Part shown: in pieces, positions 15,463-26,593 of the stretch | How positions within the stretch are numbered: position 1 is the first letter of the stretch | Layout: each line of letters opens with the position of its first letter | Assembly (NCBI RefSeq): GCF_017993425.1 | Contig: NZ_JAGOMQ010000041.1 | Coordinates: 1-32,789, forward strand | Length of the DNA stretch: 32,789 bases | Direction of reading: 5' to 3' | Source: Amaricoccus sp. | GTDB lineage: Bacteria > Pseudomonadota > Alphaproteobacteria > Rhodobacterales > Rhodobacteraceae | Made by a program: the position numbers and the translations under genes | Notes under the pieces: model-generated | What the model saw: only the letters and a program-made list of their open reading frames with translations | Database searches by the model: none | Told to the model about the DNA's origin: nothing

Positions 15463-16785
15463 ATGACTGCCGATCTGATCGTCACGCGAGCGACGCTCGT
15501 CACCGCCGACGGCCGTGACGACGGGCGCGGCACGGTGATTCGCGACGGCGCCCTCGCCGTGGCGGGGGGCCGGATCGCCCGCATCGGCACGGCGGCCGAG
15601 ATCGGGACCGACGCCCGCGAGGTGGTCGACGCGGAGGGCGGCCTGCTGGCCCCCGGCCTCGTCAACACCCATTGCCACGCCGGCTGCTCGCTCTTCCGCG
15701 GGCTGGTCGAGGGGCTGCCGCTCGAGCCCTGGCTCCGGCAGGTCTGGAAGGCGGAGGCGGCGATCCTCGACGACCGCACCACCCGGCTCGGCGCCCGCCT
15801 CGGCCTCGCCGAGCAGCTCCTCTGCGGCGTCACCTGCGTGCTCGACATGTACTGGCGCCCGCGCCAGACCGTCGCCGCGGCCCGCGACCTCGGGATGCGC
15901 ATCGCCACCGGGCCGATCTTCTTCGACGGGCCGGGCGTCGACGGCGCGACGCCGGAGGCCCGCATCGCCGACGCCGGCCGCTTCTTCGCCGAGCACGCGG
16001 GCGCGGCCGACGTGCTCCCCGCCGTGCTGCCGCACGGAACCTACACCGTCTCGCCCGACCTCCTCGTCGCCTCGCGCCGGCTCGCCGACGCGGCCGGCGC
16101 GATCTGGTCGACCCACGCCGCCGAGACCCGCGCCGAGCAGGCCGACGTCGCCGCCCGCTACGGCCGCTCCGTCGTCCGCCACCTCGACGCGCTCGGCCTC
16201 CTCGGCCCGCGCACCGTGCTCGCCCACGGCGTCTGGCTCGACGACGAGGAGATCGCCATCCTCGCGGCGCGCGGTGCCGCCGTCGCCCACAACCCGGTCT
16301 CGAACCTCAAGCTCGCCTCGGGCATCGCCCGGGCGCCGGACCTGCTCGCCGCCGGCGTGCGGGTGACGCTCGGCACCGACGGGGCGATCTCCGGCAACGA
16401 CCTCGACCTCTGGCTGGCGCTGCGCCTCGCCGCCATGCTCCACAAGGGCGCGACGCTGCGCGCCGACGCCGTCACCGCGACCCAGGCGCTGGCCATGGTC
16501 ACCCGCGAGGCGGCGGCGGCGCTGGGCGCGGACGACCGCATCGGATCGCTGGAACCCGGCAAGCAGGCGGACATGATCCTTCTCGACCTGCGGCGGCCGA
16601 GCGCCCAGCCGCTCTTCGACCCCGTCACCCACCTCGTCTGGTCGGCGGCGAAGTCCGACGTCCGCCAGGTCTGGATCGGCGGCGCGCGCGTGGTGCGCGA
16701 CGGCGCGCTCGTCCGCCACGACATCGGCGAGACGCTCGACGAGGTGGCGGCGCTCGCGCCCCGGATCGCGGAGGCCGTGGCATGA
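15463..16785 (+). CDS. Amidohydrolase, MTA/SAH (adenosine-type) deaminase-like
   Basis: A 440-residue metal-dependent deaminase of the amidohydrolase superfamily, TrzN/MtaD/SsnA branch. Metal ligands are HxH at 70/72 (VNTHCHAGCS), a His in STHAAETRAEQ, a His in LAHGVWLDD and Asp in LGTDGAISGND; PGKQADMILLDL is the closing small-domain motif. The branch deaminates 5'-methylthioadenosine, S-adenosylhomocysteine, adenosine or related bases. It overlaps the next gene, a purine nucleoside phosphorylase, by ATGA, so nucleoside deamination before phosphorolysis is the most sensible reading. An upstream in-frame TTG at 15457 is possible but ATG 15463, with AGG 8 bases before it, is preferred. Confidence 0.85.
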   Translation: MTADLIVTRATLVTADGRDDGRGTVIRDGALAVAGGRIARIGTAAEIGTDAREVVDAEGGLLAPGLVNTHCHAGCSLFRGLVEGLPLEPWLRQVWKAEAAILDDRTTRLGARLGLAEQLLCGVTCVLDMYWRPRQTVAAARDLGMRIATGPIFFDGPGVDGATPEARIADAGRFFAEHAGAADVLPAVLPHGTYTVSPDLLVASRRLADAAGAIWSTHAAETRAEQADVAARYGRSVVRHLDALGLLGPRTVLAHGVWLDDEEIAILAARGAAVAHNPVSNLKLASGIARAPDLLAAGVRVTLGTDGAISGNDLDLWLALRLAAMLHKGATLRADAVTATQALAMVTREAAAALGADDRIGSLEPGKQADMILLDLRRPSAQPLFDPVTHLVWSAAKSDVRQVWIGGARVVRDGALVRHDIGETLDEVAALAPRIAEAVA

Positions 16786-17621
16786 CCACCCCCTACGCCG
16801 CGCGCGTCGCGGCGGCGCGCGCCAGCGTCGAGCCCCGGCTGGGCGGGGGCCCCGGCGCGGAGGTCGAGATCGGCATGATCCTCGGCTCCGGCCTCGGCGC
16901 GCTCGCCGACCGGGTCGAGGACGCCGTCGCCGTGCCCTTCGCCGAGATCGAGGGGATGCCGGTCTCCACCGCCCCCGGCCATGCCGGGCGGCTGGTCGTC
17001 GGCCGGCTGAACGGCCGCCGCGTGGCGCTGGCGCAGGGACGGCTCCACCTCTACGAGGGCTGGTCGGCGCAGGACGTGGCGCTGCCCGTCTACCTGATGC
17101 GGGCGCTGGGCGCGCGCAGCCTCGTGGTGACCAACGCCGCCGGGGCGCTCGACCCCGAGCTGCGCCCGGCGGACGTCATGGTGATCGAGGACCACCTCAA
17201 CCTCACCGGGGCGAACCCGCTGACCGGGCCGAACGACCCCGGCCTCGGCCTGCGCTTCCCCGACATGAGCCGCGCCTACGACGCCGACCTGCGCGAGCGG
17301 GCCATCGCCGCCGCCGAGGCGGCCGGCCTGCCGCTCGCCCGCGGCATCTATGCCGGCATCGCCGGGCCCTCGCTCGAGACCTCGGCCGAGCGGCGCTGGC
17401 TGCGCTCGACCGGCGCCGACGCGGTCGGCATGTCGACCGTGCTCGAGGTGATCGCGGCGCGCCATGCCGGGCTCTCGGTGCTCGGCTTCGCGGCGATCAC
17501 CAACTCGGCGACCGGCGGGCCGGAGCAGGAGCCCGACACGATCGAGGGCGTGCTGGCGACGGCGGCGGTGGCCGGCAAGACCGTCGCCGCGGTGCTCGAC
17601 CGGCTGTTGCCGCGGCTCTGA
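16782..17621 (+). CDS. Purine nucleoside phosphorylase (trimeric type)
   Basis: Splits inosine- or guanosine-type nucleosides with phosphate into base and ribose 1-phosphate. The 279-residue protein carries the PNP-family signature: phosphate site GMILGSGLGAL (31-41) and PGHAG, the family pattern running through RLHLYEGWS, TNAAGAL, EDHLNLTG, GIAGPSLETSAERRWLRSTGADAVGMSTVLEV, and a final ITNSATG in which an Asn is placed for base recognition. It starts with ATG overlapping the stop of the deaminase gene and is followed 3 bp later by an MFS transporter gene, forming a three-gene nucleoside salvage operon. MTA phosphorylase activity cannot be ruled out. Confidence 0.93.
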   Translation: MTTPYAARVAAARASVEPRLGGGPGAEVEIGMILGSGLGALADRVEDAVAVPFAEIEGMPVSTAPGHAGRLVVGRLNGRRVALAQGRLHLYEGWSAQDVALPVYLMRALGARSLVVTNAAGALDPELRPADVMVIEDHLNLTGANPLTGPNDPGLGLRFPDMSRAYDADLRERAIAAAEAAGLPLARGIYAGIAGPSLETSAERRWLRSTGADAVGMSTVLEVIAARHAGLSVLGFAAITNSATGGPEQEPDTIEGVLATAAVAGKTVAAVLDRLLPRL

Positions 17622-17624
17622 GCC

Positions 17625-18803
17625 GTGGCCGCGGCGGGCAAGGGCCGCTCGATCGCGCTCCTCGTCGCCGCGGTGACGCTGGCGATGAGCCTGTGGTTCG
17701 TCTCCGCCGCGGCGCTGCCCGAGCTGGTCGCCGAGGCCGGGATCGGCCGCGGGCGCGCCGCGGCGCTGTCGGCGGCGGTGCAGCTCGGCTTCGTCGTCGG
17801 CGCGCTGGCGCTCGCCGCCCACGGGACGGCCGACCGCTTCGACCCGCGCCGCGTGCTCGCCGTCTCGGCGCTGCTCGCCGCGGGGGCGAACCTCGCCCTC
17901 GTCGCCGCGCCGGTCGGCGGCGCGGCGCAGGTCGGGCTCCGGGCGCTGACCGGGGCGGCGCTGGCCGGGGTCTATCCGGTCGGCATGAAGATCGCCGTCG
18001 GCTGGGGCGCCCGCGACCGCGGGCTGCTGGTGGCGCTGATCGTCGCGGCGGTCACCCTCGGCTCGGCGACGCCCTACCTCCTCGCCTTCGCCGGCGGCGC
18101 CGACTGGCGGGTCGCCGTCGTCGTCGCCTCCGGCCTCGCCTGCCTCGGGGCCGGGCTGGGGCTCGCCGCCGGGCTCGGGCCGGGCCACGCGCGGGCGCGC
18201 GGCTTCGATCCGGGCGCGCTGCGGCTCGCCTGGACCGACCGCCGGCTGCGCCTCGCCTATGCCGGGTATTTCGGGCACATGTGGGAGCTCTACGCCTTCT
18301 GGGGCTGGATCGCCGCCGCCGCGACCGCCGCCTTCGCGGAGCGGCTCGCCGCGCCCGCGGACGCCGGGCGGCTCCTCGCCTTCGCCGCGATCGGGCTCGG
18401 GGCGCTGTCGGCGGCGCCGGCGGGGTGGCTCGCCGACCGGATCGGCAAGGCGCGGGTGGCCCGCGGCGCTCTGCTGGCGAGCGGGTGCTCGGGGCTCGCC
18501 GCGGCGCTCGCCTTCCACGGGCCGGCCTGGCTCTTCGTCGCGGTGGTCTGCGCCTGGGGCCTGAGCGTCGTCGCCGACAGCGCGCAGTTCTCGGCGCTGG
18601 TCGCCGACGCGGCGCCGCCGGAGCGCGCGGGGAGCCTGATGACGCTGCAGACCGCCATCGGCTTCCTGCTGACGGTCCCGGTGGTGCAGGCCATCCCGGC
18701 CGTCTCCGCGGCGCTCGGCTGGCCGGCGACCCTGGCGCTGATGGCGGTCGGCCCCGCCGCGGGCGCCGAGGCGATGCGCCGGCTGATCCGTCTCGGCGGC
18801 TGA
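17625..18803 (+). CDS. MFS transporter, probably for purine nucleosides or bases
   Basis: A 392-residue membrane protein with about twelve hydrophobic segments in two halves and the cytoplasmic loop ADRIGKARVARGALL between helices 8 and 9, matching the major facilitator loop motif. The N-terminal signature LAMSLWFVSAAALPEL resembles NarK/CynX-type transporters. It begins with GTG 3 bp after the phosphorylase stop, with no room for a promoter, so it belongs to the deaminase-PNP operon. Nucleoside or nucleobase uptake (or export) is inferred from that position only. The 151 bp to the convergent gene at 18955 hold only GC-rich hairpin-prone sequence. Confidence 0.8.
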   Translation: MAAAGKGRSIALLVAAVTLAMSLWFVSAAALPELVAEAGIGRGRAAALSAAVQLGFVVGALALAAHGTADRFDPRRVLAVSALLAAGANLALVAAPVGGAAQVGLRALTGAALAGVYPVGMKIAVGWGARDRGLLVALIVAAVTLGSATPYLLAFAGGADWRVAVVVASGLACLGAGLGLAAGLGPGHARARGFDPGALRLAWTDRRLRLAYAGYFGHMWELYAFWGWIAAAATAAFAERLAAPADAGRLLAFAAIGLGALSAAPAGWLADRIGKARVARGALLASGCSGLAAALAFHGPAWLFVAVVCAWGLSVVADSAQFSALVADAAPPERAGSLMTLQTAIGFLLTVPVVQAIPAVSAALGWPATLALMAVGPAAGAEAMRRLIRLGG

Positions 18804-18954
18804 GGGCTGTTCGGCGGATGGCCCCGCCCCAGGCCGGGCGCGCCGGGCGCCCCCGGTCTCCGCCGACGCCCCCTTGAGAGGTCGCTTGGCCCGGGAACGA
18901 CCGCCGACGCGGAAGGACGGGCGGGGCGGTCCTCCGGGGCGATGGCAGGAGCGA

Positions 18955-19194
18955 CTACTCGGCGAGGATCTTCTCGATCTCGGCGACCTTGGCCTCGTCG
19001 CCGTCGGTCCCGTCGAGGACCGACTCGATGCGCAGGACCTGGTCCTCGGTCAGCACCAGCCCCTCGACCTCGACGCCGAGCGCCGCCATCTGGTCGAGCA
19101 CCGCCTCCGCCGTCTCGGCCTGGGCGAGGGCGGCGGGCGCGGACATGAGCGCCAGCGCAAGCGCCGCGGCGGCGCGTGAAAGGACCGGTGTCAT
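18955..19194 (-). CDS. Small secreted protein of unknown function
   Basis: A 79-residue product with a clear signal peptide (MTPVLSRAAAALALALMSAP, cleavage likely after AALAQ at about residue 25). The mature part, about 54 residues, is acidic and predicted helical, with LTEDQVLRIESVLDGTDGDEAKVAEIEKIL. AGGAGGGAGA precedes the ATG (19194), a strong ribosome binding site that supports a real gene despite its size. I do not recognise a family with a known function. It converges with the MFS gene and stands alone. Confidence 0.68.
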   Translation of the reverse strand: MTPVLSRAAAALALALMSAPAALAQAETAEAVLDQMAALGVEVEGLVLTEDQVLRIESVLDGTDGDEAKVAEIEKILAE

Positions 19195-19284
19195 GCGGAC
19201 GATCTCCCTCCTGTCGACCTCCCCGGAAGATAGGCGCGCCGCGAGCGGGCGTCCATCCGCGGAGCGTGCGCCGGCGAATGGCAA

Positions 19285-19313
19285 CGCGCCCCGTCAACCA
19301 CACGAGGGGCGCG
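19285..19313. repeat. Inverted repeat in the gene-free stretch
   Basis: CGCGCCCC (19285-19292) and GGGGCGCG (19306-19313) form an 8-bp stem with a 13-nt loop, about 90 bp upstream of the small secreted protein gene. It may be part of that gene's leader or a terminator of unseen transcripts. Confidence 0.35.
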
Positions 19314-19392
19314 CACCCTCATGGCCCATCGCCCGCGATGCTGCCGGACGAGCCCCGGCCAGATGCGAACGGACGGCATCTCGATCATGTTT

Positions 19393-19566
19393 ATTTGCGC
19401 GCAAATATAACTCGAAACATATTTGCAAATATTTTGAATATAAACGGTGAAAATCATTGTACGTTCATCAGCGCCGCATTTCGCGGCGCCGTTCGACTCA
19501 CTTCGAGCTTGCGCCCTCCCCGCCCGAACTGTTCCGCGTCGAGCCGGTTGACATGCCCATGTCAAC
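19393..19566 (-). repeat. AT-rich palindromic repeat, copy A
   Basis: Read on the minus strand it opens with a dyad (GTTGACATG-GG-CATGTCAAC), then CGGCTCGACGCGGA, a variable 30-bp stretch, GTGAGTCGAACGGCGCCGCG with a small GCGCCGC-GAAAT-GCGGCGC hairpin, TTCACCGTTTATATTCAAAATATT, the palindrome ATATTTGCAAATAT and finally the palindrome ATTTGCGCGCAAAT (19393-19406). The same order recurs in the opposite orientation at 26071-26232. The AT-rich third stands out sharply from the GC-rich surroundings. No conserved reading frame runs through both copies. Confidence 0.75.
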
Positions 19567-19631
19567 CTGCGGGAGCCATCGCGGGGCGAGACGTCGCCGC
19601 CGGGCGATCCTTGCCGCCTCCGTCACGGAGC

Positions 19632-19980
19632 GTGGCCCACGTCACACTGCACGACACCTGTCTGCTCTGCTGGGTCCACGGGGCGCGCGCGCGCGCCGAC
19701 CGACCGACCGAAGCGGGCTTGCCCGCGAGGCCCGGCGCGACAGGCGAAAGCACGGCTTTCGCCGCGCCGACGGCTGGAGCGCGGTTGCGCGGAAGCCGTG
19801 AGGGGCGCCGATTTCTCCGGGAGCGCGCAATCCGTCCGGGAGCGCCCCGGCGAGCGCGGCAACGCGCTCGCCCCCCGCAGGGGCGATCGCGGACGGATTT
19901 GCCACGGGTCAAATCCGTCTGGCGTCACCGTCGCGGCCAGCCTCGGGCCGGGCTTCCTCTCCACTGTCGTGCAGTGTGAC
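19632..19980 (+). mobile_element. MITE-like hairpin element, copy 1 of a tandem pair
   Basis: A perfect 25-bp terminal inverted repeat (19632-19656 and 19965-19989; inner part CACACTGCACGACA / TGTCGTGCAGTGTG) bounds about 350 bp without a convincing gene. The interior is a series of hairpins: GCGGGC-TT-GCCCGC, GGCGAAAGC-ACG-GCTTTCGCC, GGCGAGCGC-N6-GCGCTCGCC and GACGGATTTG-N8-CAAATCCGTC (the last read on the minus strand), plus a (GC)n run next to three CCGA units. Copy 2 follows immediately and shares the 9-bp junction. No target-site duplication or transposase is visible, so MITE-like is a description, not proof of transposition. Confidence 0.72.
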
Positions 19981-20328
19981 GTGGGCCACACTGCACGACA
20001 CCTGTCTGCCCTGCTGGGTCCACGGGGCGCGCGCGCGCGCCGACCGACCGACCGAAGCGGGCTTGCCCGCGAGGCCCGGCGCGACAGGCGAAAGCACGGC
20101 TTTCGCCGCGCCGACGGCTGGAGCGCGTTGGCGCGGAAGCCGTGAGGGGCGCCGATTTCTCCGGGAGCGCGCCATCCGTCCGTGAGCGCCCCGGCGAGCG
20201 CGGAATCGCGCTCGCCCCCCGCAGGGGCGATCGCGGACGGATTTGCCACGGGTCAAATCCGTCGGGCGTCGGCGTCGCGGCCAGCCTCGGCCGGGCTTCC
20301 TCTCCACTGTCGTGCAGTGTGGGCCCAC
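19981..20328 (+). mobile_element. MITE-like hairpin element, copy 2 of a tandem pair
   Basis: The second unit repeats copy 1 at an offset of 344 bp with roughly a dozen differences by eye. Ends are GTGGGCCACACTGCACGACA (19981-20000) and a matching inverted end at 20308-20328 with one extra G. In the GGCGAGCGC-N6-GCGCTCGCC hairpin the two copies differ only in the loop (ggcaac versus ggaatc) while both arms are unchanged. The unit lies downstream of secA, 129 bp from its stop codon. Confidence 0.72.
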
Positions 20329-20376
20329 GTTCACGCCGCATTAACGCCTCAAGTGAAATCAATCACTTAGCGAATT

Positions 20377-20388
20377 TTCACGCGTGAA
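20377..20388. promoter_or_regulatory. 12-bp palindrome downstream of secA
   Basis: TTCACGCGTGAA is a perfect palindrome in the 128 bp between the tandem repeat and secA. A weaker dyad, AAGTGA-N6-TCACTT (20351-20368), is beside it. The inner ten bases match the centre of the palindrome at 9786-9811. It may be a protein-binding site or the stem of the secA 3' end. Confidence 0.4.
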
Positions 20389-20456
20389 CACCACGCCTTT
20401 TCCACAGGGCCCGCCCGAGGCAGGCCGTCCCGATGCGGCGCAGGCGGGAGCCCGGC

Positions 20457-23213
<2,757 letters not shown>

Positions 23214-23340
23214 ACGTGCGTTCCTTAACGTGCCGGCCGGCTCCCGTCCCCTGACGGGTTTGTCATGCCGGGGGCGCTTGTTCCGCCCGGGCGATCGGTC
23301 TAAGACGTCGCCCCTATCGGGCCGGCCTCCGACGGGTCGG

Positions 23341-23369
23341 GACATAAGCGGCGCGCCCGAGCCTGTCAA
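23341..23369 (-). promoter_or_regulatory. secA promoter
   Basis: On the minus strand a consensus TTGACA (23364-23369) is 17 bp from TATGTC (23341-23346). This leaves a leader of about 120 nt before secA, long enough for leader-based control, although I identify no secM-like frame in it. Confidence 0.58.
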
Positions 23370-23426
23370 CGGGACCCCCGGGACGCGGGGTTTGCGCCGG
23401 ATTCTCACACGGGGAGAGCACTTCTC

Positions 23427-24326
23427 ATGCGCCGCCAACTGACCGCCGGACTCCTGGCCGGTCTCGCCCTCGCGGGCGCCGCCTTCGCCCAGGACCAGGC
23501 CGCCACCGCCGCCGATGCGCCGGCCGCCGCCCCCGCGGGCGACTGGACCGCCGAGACCGTCCTCGCCACGGTGAACGGCCGCAACATCACCCTCGGCAAC
23601 GTGATCGCCGCGCTCTCCAGCCTGCCGCAGCAGTATCAGGGCCTGCCGGACGAGGCGCTGATGACCGGGCTGCTCGACCAGCTCATCGACCAGACGCTCC
23701 TCGCCGACACCGTCTCGACCGACCCGGCCGAGGACCCGCTCTCGGTCCGCCTCGCCGTCGAGAACGAGCGCCGCGGCTCGCTCGCCTCGCTCGCCGTGCA
23801 GGAGCGCATCGGCAAGCCGGTCGACGAGGCCGCGGTCAAGGCCGCCTACGACGCCAGGGTGGCCGAGTTCCAGCCCGCCAAGGAGTGGAGCGCCGCCCAT
23901 ATCCTCGTCGCCACCGAGGACGAGGCCAAGGCGATCAAGGCCGAGCTCGACGGCGGCGCCGACTTCGCCGCCATCGCCAAGGAGAAGTCGACCGACCCGG
24001 GCTCGGGCCCGAACGGCGGCTCGCTCGGCTGGTTCGGCGCCGGCCAGATGGTGCCGGAGTTCGAGGCCGCCGTCGCCGCGCTGCAGCCCGGCCAGACCTC
24101 CGACCCGGTGCAGAGCCAGTTCGGCTGGCACATCGTCCGGCTCGACGAGGTCCGCGACAGCGCGCCGCCGCCGCTCGACCAGCTGCGCCCCGAGATCGAG
24201 AACGAGCTGCGCCAGAAGCAGCTCGAGGCCGAGCTGGCGTCGCTGCGCGCCGCGGCCAAGATCGAGAAGCCGGAGACCGGGGTCGCCCCGGCCGCGATCC
24301 GGCAGGTCGACCTCCTGACCAACTGA
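23427..24326 (+). CDS. Periplasmic peptidyl-prolyl cis-trans isomerase (parvulin)
   Basis: A 299-residue secreted folding factor of the PpiC/SurA/PrsA type. A signal peptide (about 1-21, ending AGAAFAQ) is followed by a SurA-like N-terminal helical region (about 45-140; [15 protein letters not shown]...) and a single parvulin domain (about 150-250) with [42 protein letters not shown] and [14 protein letters not shown] helical tail closes the protein. The divergent secA neighbour fits a joint role in secretion. argJ starts 8 bp after it, so these two and mutT probably form an operon. Confidence 0.94.
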   Translation: MRRQLTAGLLAGLALAGAAFAQDQAATAADAPAAAPAGDWTAETVLATVNGRNITLGNVIAALSSLPQQYQGLPDEALMTGLLDQLIDQTLLADTVSTDPAEDPLSVRLAVENERRGSLASLAVQERIGKPVDEAAVKAAYDARVAEFQPAKEWSAAHILVATEDEAKAIKAELDGGADFAAIAKEKSTDPGSGPNGGSLGWFGAGQMVPEFEAAVAALQPGQTSDPVQSQFGWHIVRLDEVRDSAPPPLDQLRPEIENELRQKQLEAELASLRAAAKIEKPETGVAPAAIRQVDLLTN

Positions 24327-24334
24327 GGAAGGCG

Positions 24335-25591
24335 ATGGCCAAGGGCGCGCTCCCCGTCTCGCCGCTCGCCCCCGCGGGCGGCTTCCCGGCCCTGCCGGAG
24401 GTCGCCGGCGTCCGCTTCGCCGCCGGCGCGGCGGGCGTGCGCTACGCCGGCCGCGACGACGTGATGCTGGTCGAGGTCGCCGCCGGCGCGGCGGCGGCGG
24501 GCGTGCTGACCCGCTCGGCCACCCGCTCGGCGCCGGTGCTCTGGTGCGAGCGCTGCCTCGCCGGCCAGCGCGGCTCGGACGCCGGCTTCGCCGTGCTGGC
24601 GAATTCGGGCAACTCCAACGCCTTCACGGGCGCGGTCGGCCGCGAGGCGGTCACCGAGACGGTGGAGGCGGCGGCGCGCGCGCTCGGGCTGACCCCGGAC
24701 CGGGTCTTCGTCGCGTCGACCGGGGTGATCGGCGAGCGGTTGCCCGCGGAGCGGATCGTGGCGCGGATCGACGCGCTGGCGGCGGCGCTGTCGCCCGGCG
24801 GGGCCGAGGCGGCGGCGCGGGCGATCATGACCACCGACACCTTCGCCAAGGGCGCGGCGGCGCGGATCGAGATCGACGGCGCGCCGGTGGCGATCGCCGG
24901 CTTCGCCAAGGGCTCGGGGATGATCGCGCCCGACATGGCGACCATGCTCGCCTTCGTGTTCACCGACGCCGCGGTGGAGCGCGACCTGCTGCAGCGGCTG
25001 GTGACGGAGATCAACGGCCGCACCTTCAACTGCGTCACCGTCGACGGCGACACCTCGACCTCGGACACCCTGCTGGTCTTCGCCACCGGCAAGGCGGCGA
25101 TGGCGCCGCTCGCCGGCGACGACGACCCGCGGCTGCCGGTCTTCCGCGCCGCGCTGGAAGGCGTGATCCGCGACCTCGCGCTGCAGGTGGTGCGCGACGG
25201 CGAGGGGGCGAGCAAGCTCGTGGAGATCAACGTCACCGGCGCCGCGAGCGACGAGGACGCGGCGAAGGTCGCGCGGTCCATCGCCAACTCGCCGCTCGTG
25301 AAGACGGCGATCGCCGGCGAGGATCCGAACTGGGGCCGGGTGGTGATGGCCGTCGGCAAGGCCGGCGCCGCGGCGGACCGCGACACGCTCGCCATCCGCT
25401 TCGGCCCGGTGCTGGTGGCCGAGCGCGGCATGGTCTCGCCCGACTACGTCGAGGCGGAGGCGGCGGCCCACATGAAGGGGCAGGAGATCGAGATCGGCGT
25501 CGACCTCGGGCTCGGCGGCGGCAAGGCCACGGTCTGGACCTGCGACCTGACGCGCGCCTACATCGACATCAACGCCGACTACCGCTCGTGA
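24335..25591 (+). CDS. argJ: Glutamate N-acetyltransferase / amino-acid acetyltransferase
   Basis: Bifunctional ArgJ transfers the acetyl group from N-acetylornithine to glutamate, recycling it in arginine synthesis. The 418-residue precursor has the family motifs [11 protein letters not shown] (89-99), [10 protein letters not shown] (128-137), MTTDTF (165-170), [16 protein letters not shown] with the self-cleavage site and nucleophile Thr203, GDTSTSDT and the C-terminal NADYRS. The enzyme cuts itself before Thr203 into alpha and beta chains. ATG 24335 has GAGGAAGG just upstream. The stop overlaps the GTG start of the next gene. Confidence 0.97.
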   Translation: MAKGALPVSPLAPAGGFPALPEVAGVRFAAGAAGVRYAGRDDVMLVEVAAGAAAAGVLTRSATRSAPVLWCERCLAGQRGSDAGFAVLANSGNSNAFTGAVGREAVTETVEAAARALGLTPDRVFVASTGVIGERLPAERIVARIDALAAALSPGGAEAAARAIMTTDTFAKGAAARIEIDGAPVAIAGFAKGSGMIAPDMATMLAFVFTDAAVERDLLQRLVTEINGRTFNCVTVDGDTSTSDTLLVFATGKAAMAPLAGDDDPRLPVFRAALEGVIRDLALQVVRDGEGASKLVEINVTGAASDEDAAKVARSIANSPLVKTAIAGEDPNWGRVVMAVGKAGAAADRDTLAIRFGPVLVAERGMVSPDYVEAEAAAHMKGQEIEIGVDLGLGGGKATVWTCDLTRAYIDINADYRS

Positions 25592-26013
25592 CGGCGGCGA
25601 CGGACGGCGGGGTACGGCTCGTCCTCGTCGCCGCGGTGGCGCTGGTCGATCCCGACGGGCGGGTGCTGATCGCGCAGCGCCCGGAGGGCAAGGCGATGGC
25701 GGGGCTCTGGGAGTTCCCCGGCGGCAAGATCGAGCCGGGCGAGACCCCGGAGGCGGCGCTGATCCGCGAGCTCGACGAGGAGCTCGGCATCGAGACCTGG
25801 TCCTCCTGCCTCGCCCCGATCGGCTTCGCCAGCCATTCTTACGCGGATTTCCACCTGCTGATGCCGCTCTGGGTCTGCCGCAAATGGGGCGGCACGCCGC
25901 AGCCGCGCGAGCATACGGCGCTGAAATGGGTCCGCGCCCGCGACCTCTCCGCCTACAAGCTGATGCCCGCCGACCTTCCCCTCCTGCCGGTGCTGCGCGA
26001 CCTCCTCGGCTAA
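25588..26013 (+). CDS. mutT: MutT-type Nudix pyrophosphohydrolase
   Basis: A 141-residue Nudix hydrolase, expected to clear 8-oxo-dGTP from the nucleotide pool. The Nudix box runs from G46 to I68 and matches GX5EX7REUXEEXGU in full (R60, E61, E64, E65). RPEGKAMAGLWEFPGGK before the box is the typical MutT approach. Translation starts at GTG 25588, overlapping the argJ stop (GTGA), so it is coupled to argJ. A gene-free stretch of 580 bp follows. Confidence 0.93.
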   Translation: MTAATDGGVRLVLVAAVALVDPDGRVLIAQRPEGKAMAGLWEFPGGKIEPGETPEAALIRELDEELGIETWSSCLAPIGFASHSYADFHLLMPLWVCRKWGGTPQPREHTALKWVRARDLSAYKLMPADLPLLPVLRDLLG

Positions 26014-26070
26014 GGGCCGCGTCGTCGCCCCTCCCGAGCGGCGAGGTCCGTCCCGCGACGGCGCCCGCCG

Positions 26071-26232
26071 GGTGGACATGCGCATGTCACCCGGCTCGAC
26101 GCGGAGCGGCAGCAGCGGGGACGGCGGAACCTTCAAGTGAGTCGAACGGTGCCGCGAAATGCGACGCTGAGAACGATGCAATGGTTTCACCGTTCATATT
26201 CAAAATATTTCGAAATATACTTGCGCGCAAAT
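26071..26232 (+). repeat. AT-rich palindromic repeat, copy B
   Basis: Same order of blocks as copy A (19393-19566) but in the opposite orientation: a GACATG-CG-CATGTC dyad with GGT/ACC flanks, CCGGCTCGACGCGGA, GTGAGTCGAACGGTGCCGCG, TTTCACCGTTCATATTCAAA, the palindrome ATATTTCGAAATAT (26204-26217) and TTGCGCGCAA (26221-26230). The palindrome centres differ from copy A (CG instead of GC; G-C instead of T-A flanks) yet remain palindromic. The rest of the gene-free stretch (26014-26593) shows nothing else apart from the terminator near its end. Confidence 0.75.
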
Positions 26233-26545
26233 TCCGGACACAGGCGGCACGCCCGCAATTTTCTTTACTCCGTCATTCTCCACCCGATCAACGTCGACAT
26301 GCCCGGACCTGCCGATCCGGCCGGCCAAACGGAACATATCAAGCGAGTCCGACATCACGTATGCGGAGCTTGCGCCCGCGGGGCTGTGCGGGGCTGTAAC
26401 GAACGGCCATCGCGATCCGAATGGCATGATCGAAACCCGCAGCCGGTCATAGGGCCGACACAAGCAGGCGCTAAAGGGGGGCGTCCGCGGGGGAGGCGGG
26501 CTGGTAGCGAGTGTGTCGTGCCGAGCGTCGGAGTTCGGGCCGGCC

Positions 26546-26574
26546 GGGGCGGGAGCCGAAGGGCTCCCGGCCCC
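26546..26574 (-). terminator. Terminator hairpin of the purine operon
   Basis: GGGGCGGGAGCC pairs with GGCTCCCG(G)CCCC around a GAAG loop, with a single bulged G. It lies 19 bp beyond the allA stop on the minus strand. A hairpin with the same GGGAGCC / GGCTCCC stem occurs downstream of bhcD. Confidence 0.58.
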
Positions 26575-26593
26575 GCGCCGGTCAGGCCGCCCG

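Noticed and set aside
19623-20362. Minus-strand frames of 87 to 208 codons inside the tandem elements, partly shared by both copies
   Set aside because: The sharing follows from the DNA duplication; frames shift at indels between copies, the peptides are Arg/Pro/Ala-rich without domains, and the DNA is dominated by hairpins.
26137-26399. A peptide frame (SESNGAAKC...) common to copies A and B of the AT-rich element
   Set aside because: The frame agrees for only about a dozen codons, then shifts between copies; conservation follows palindromes rather than codons.
26380-26530. Possible tRNA or structured RNA in the gene-free stretch before allA
   Set aside because: No cloverleaf, T-loop or CCA end could be fitted; only scattered GC-rich stems are present.
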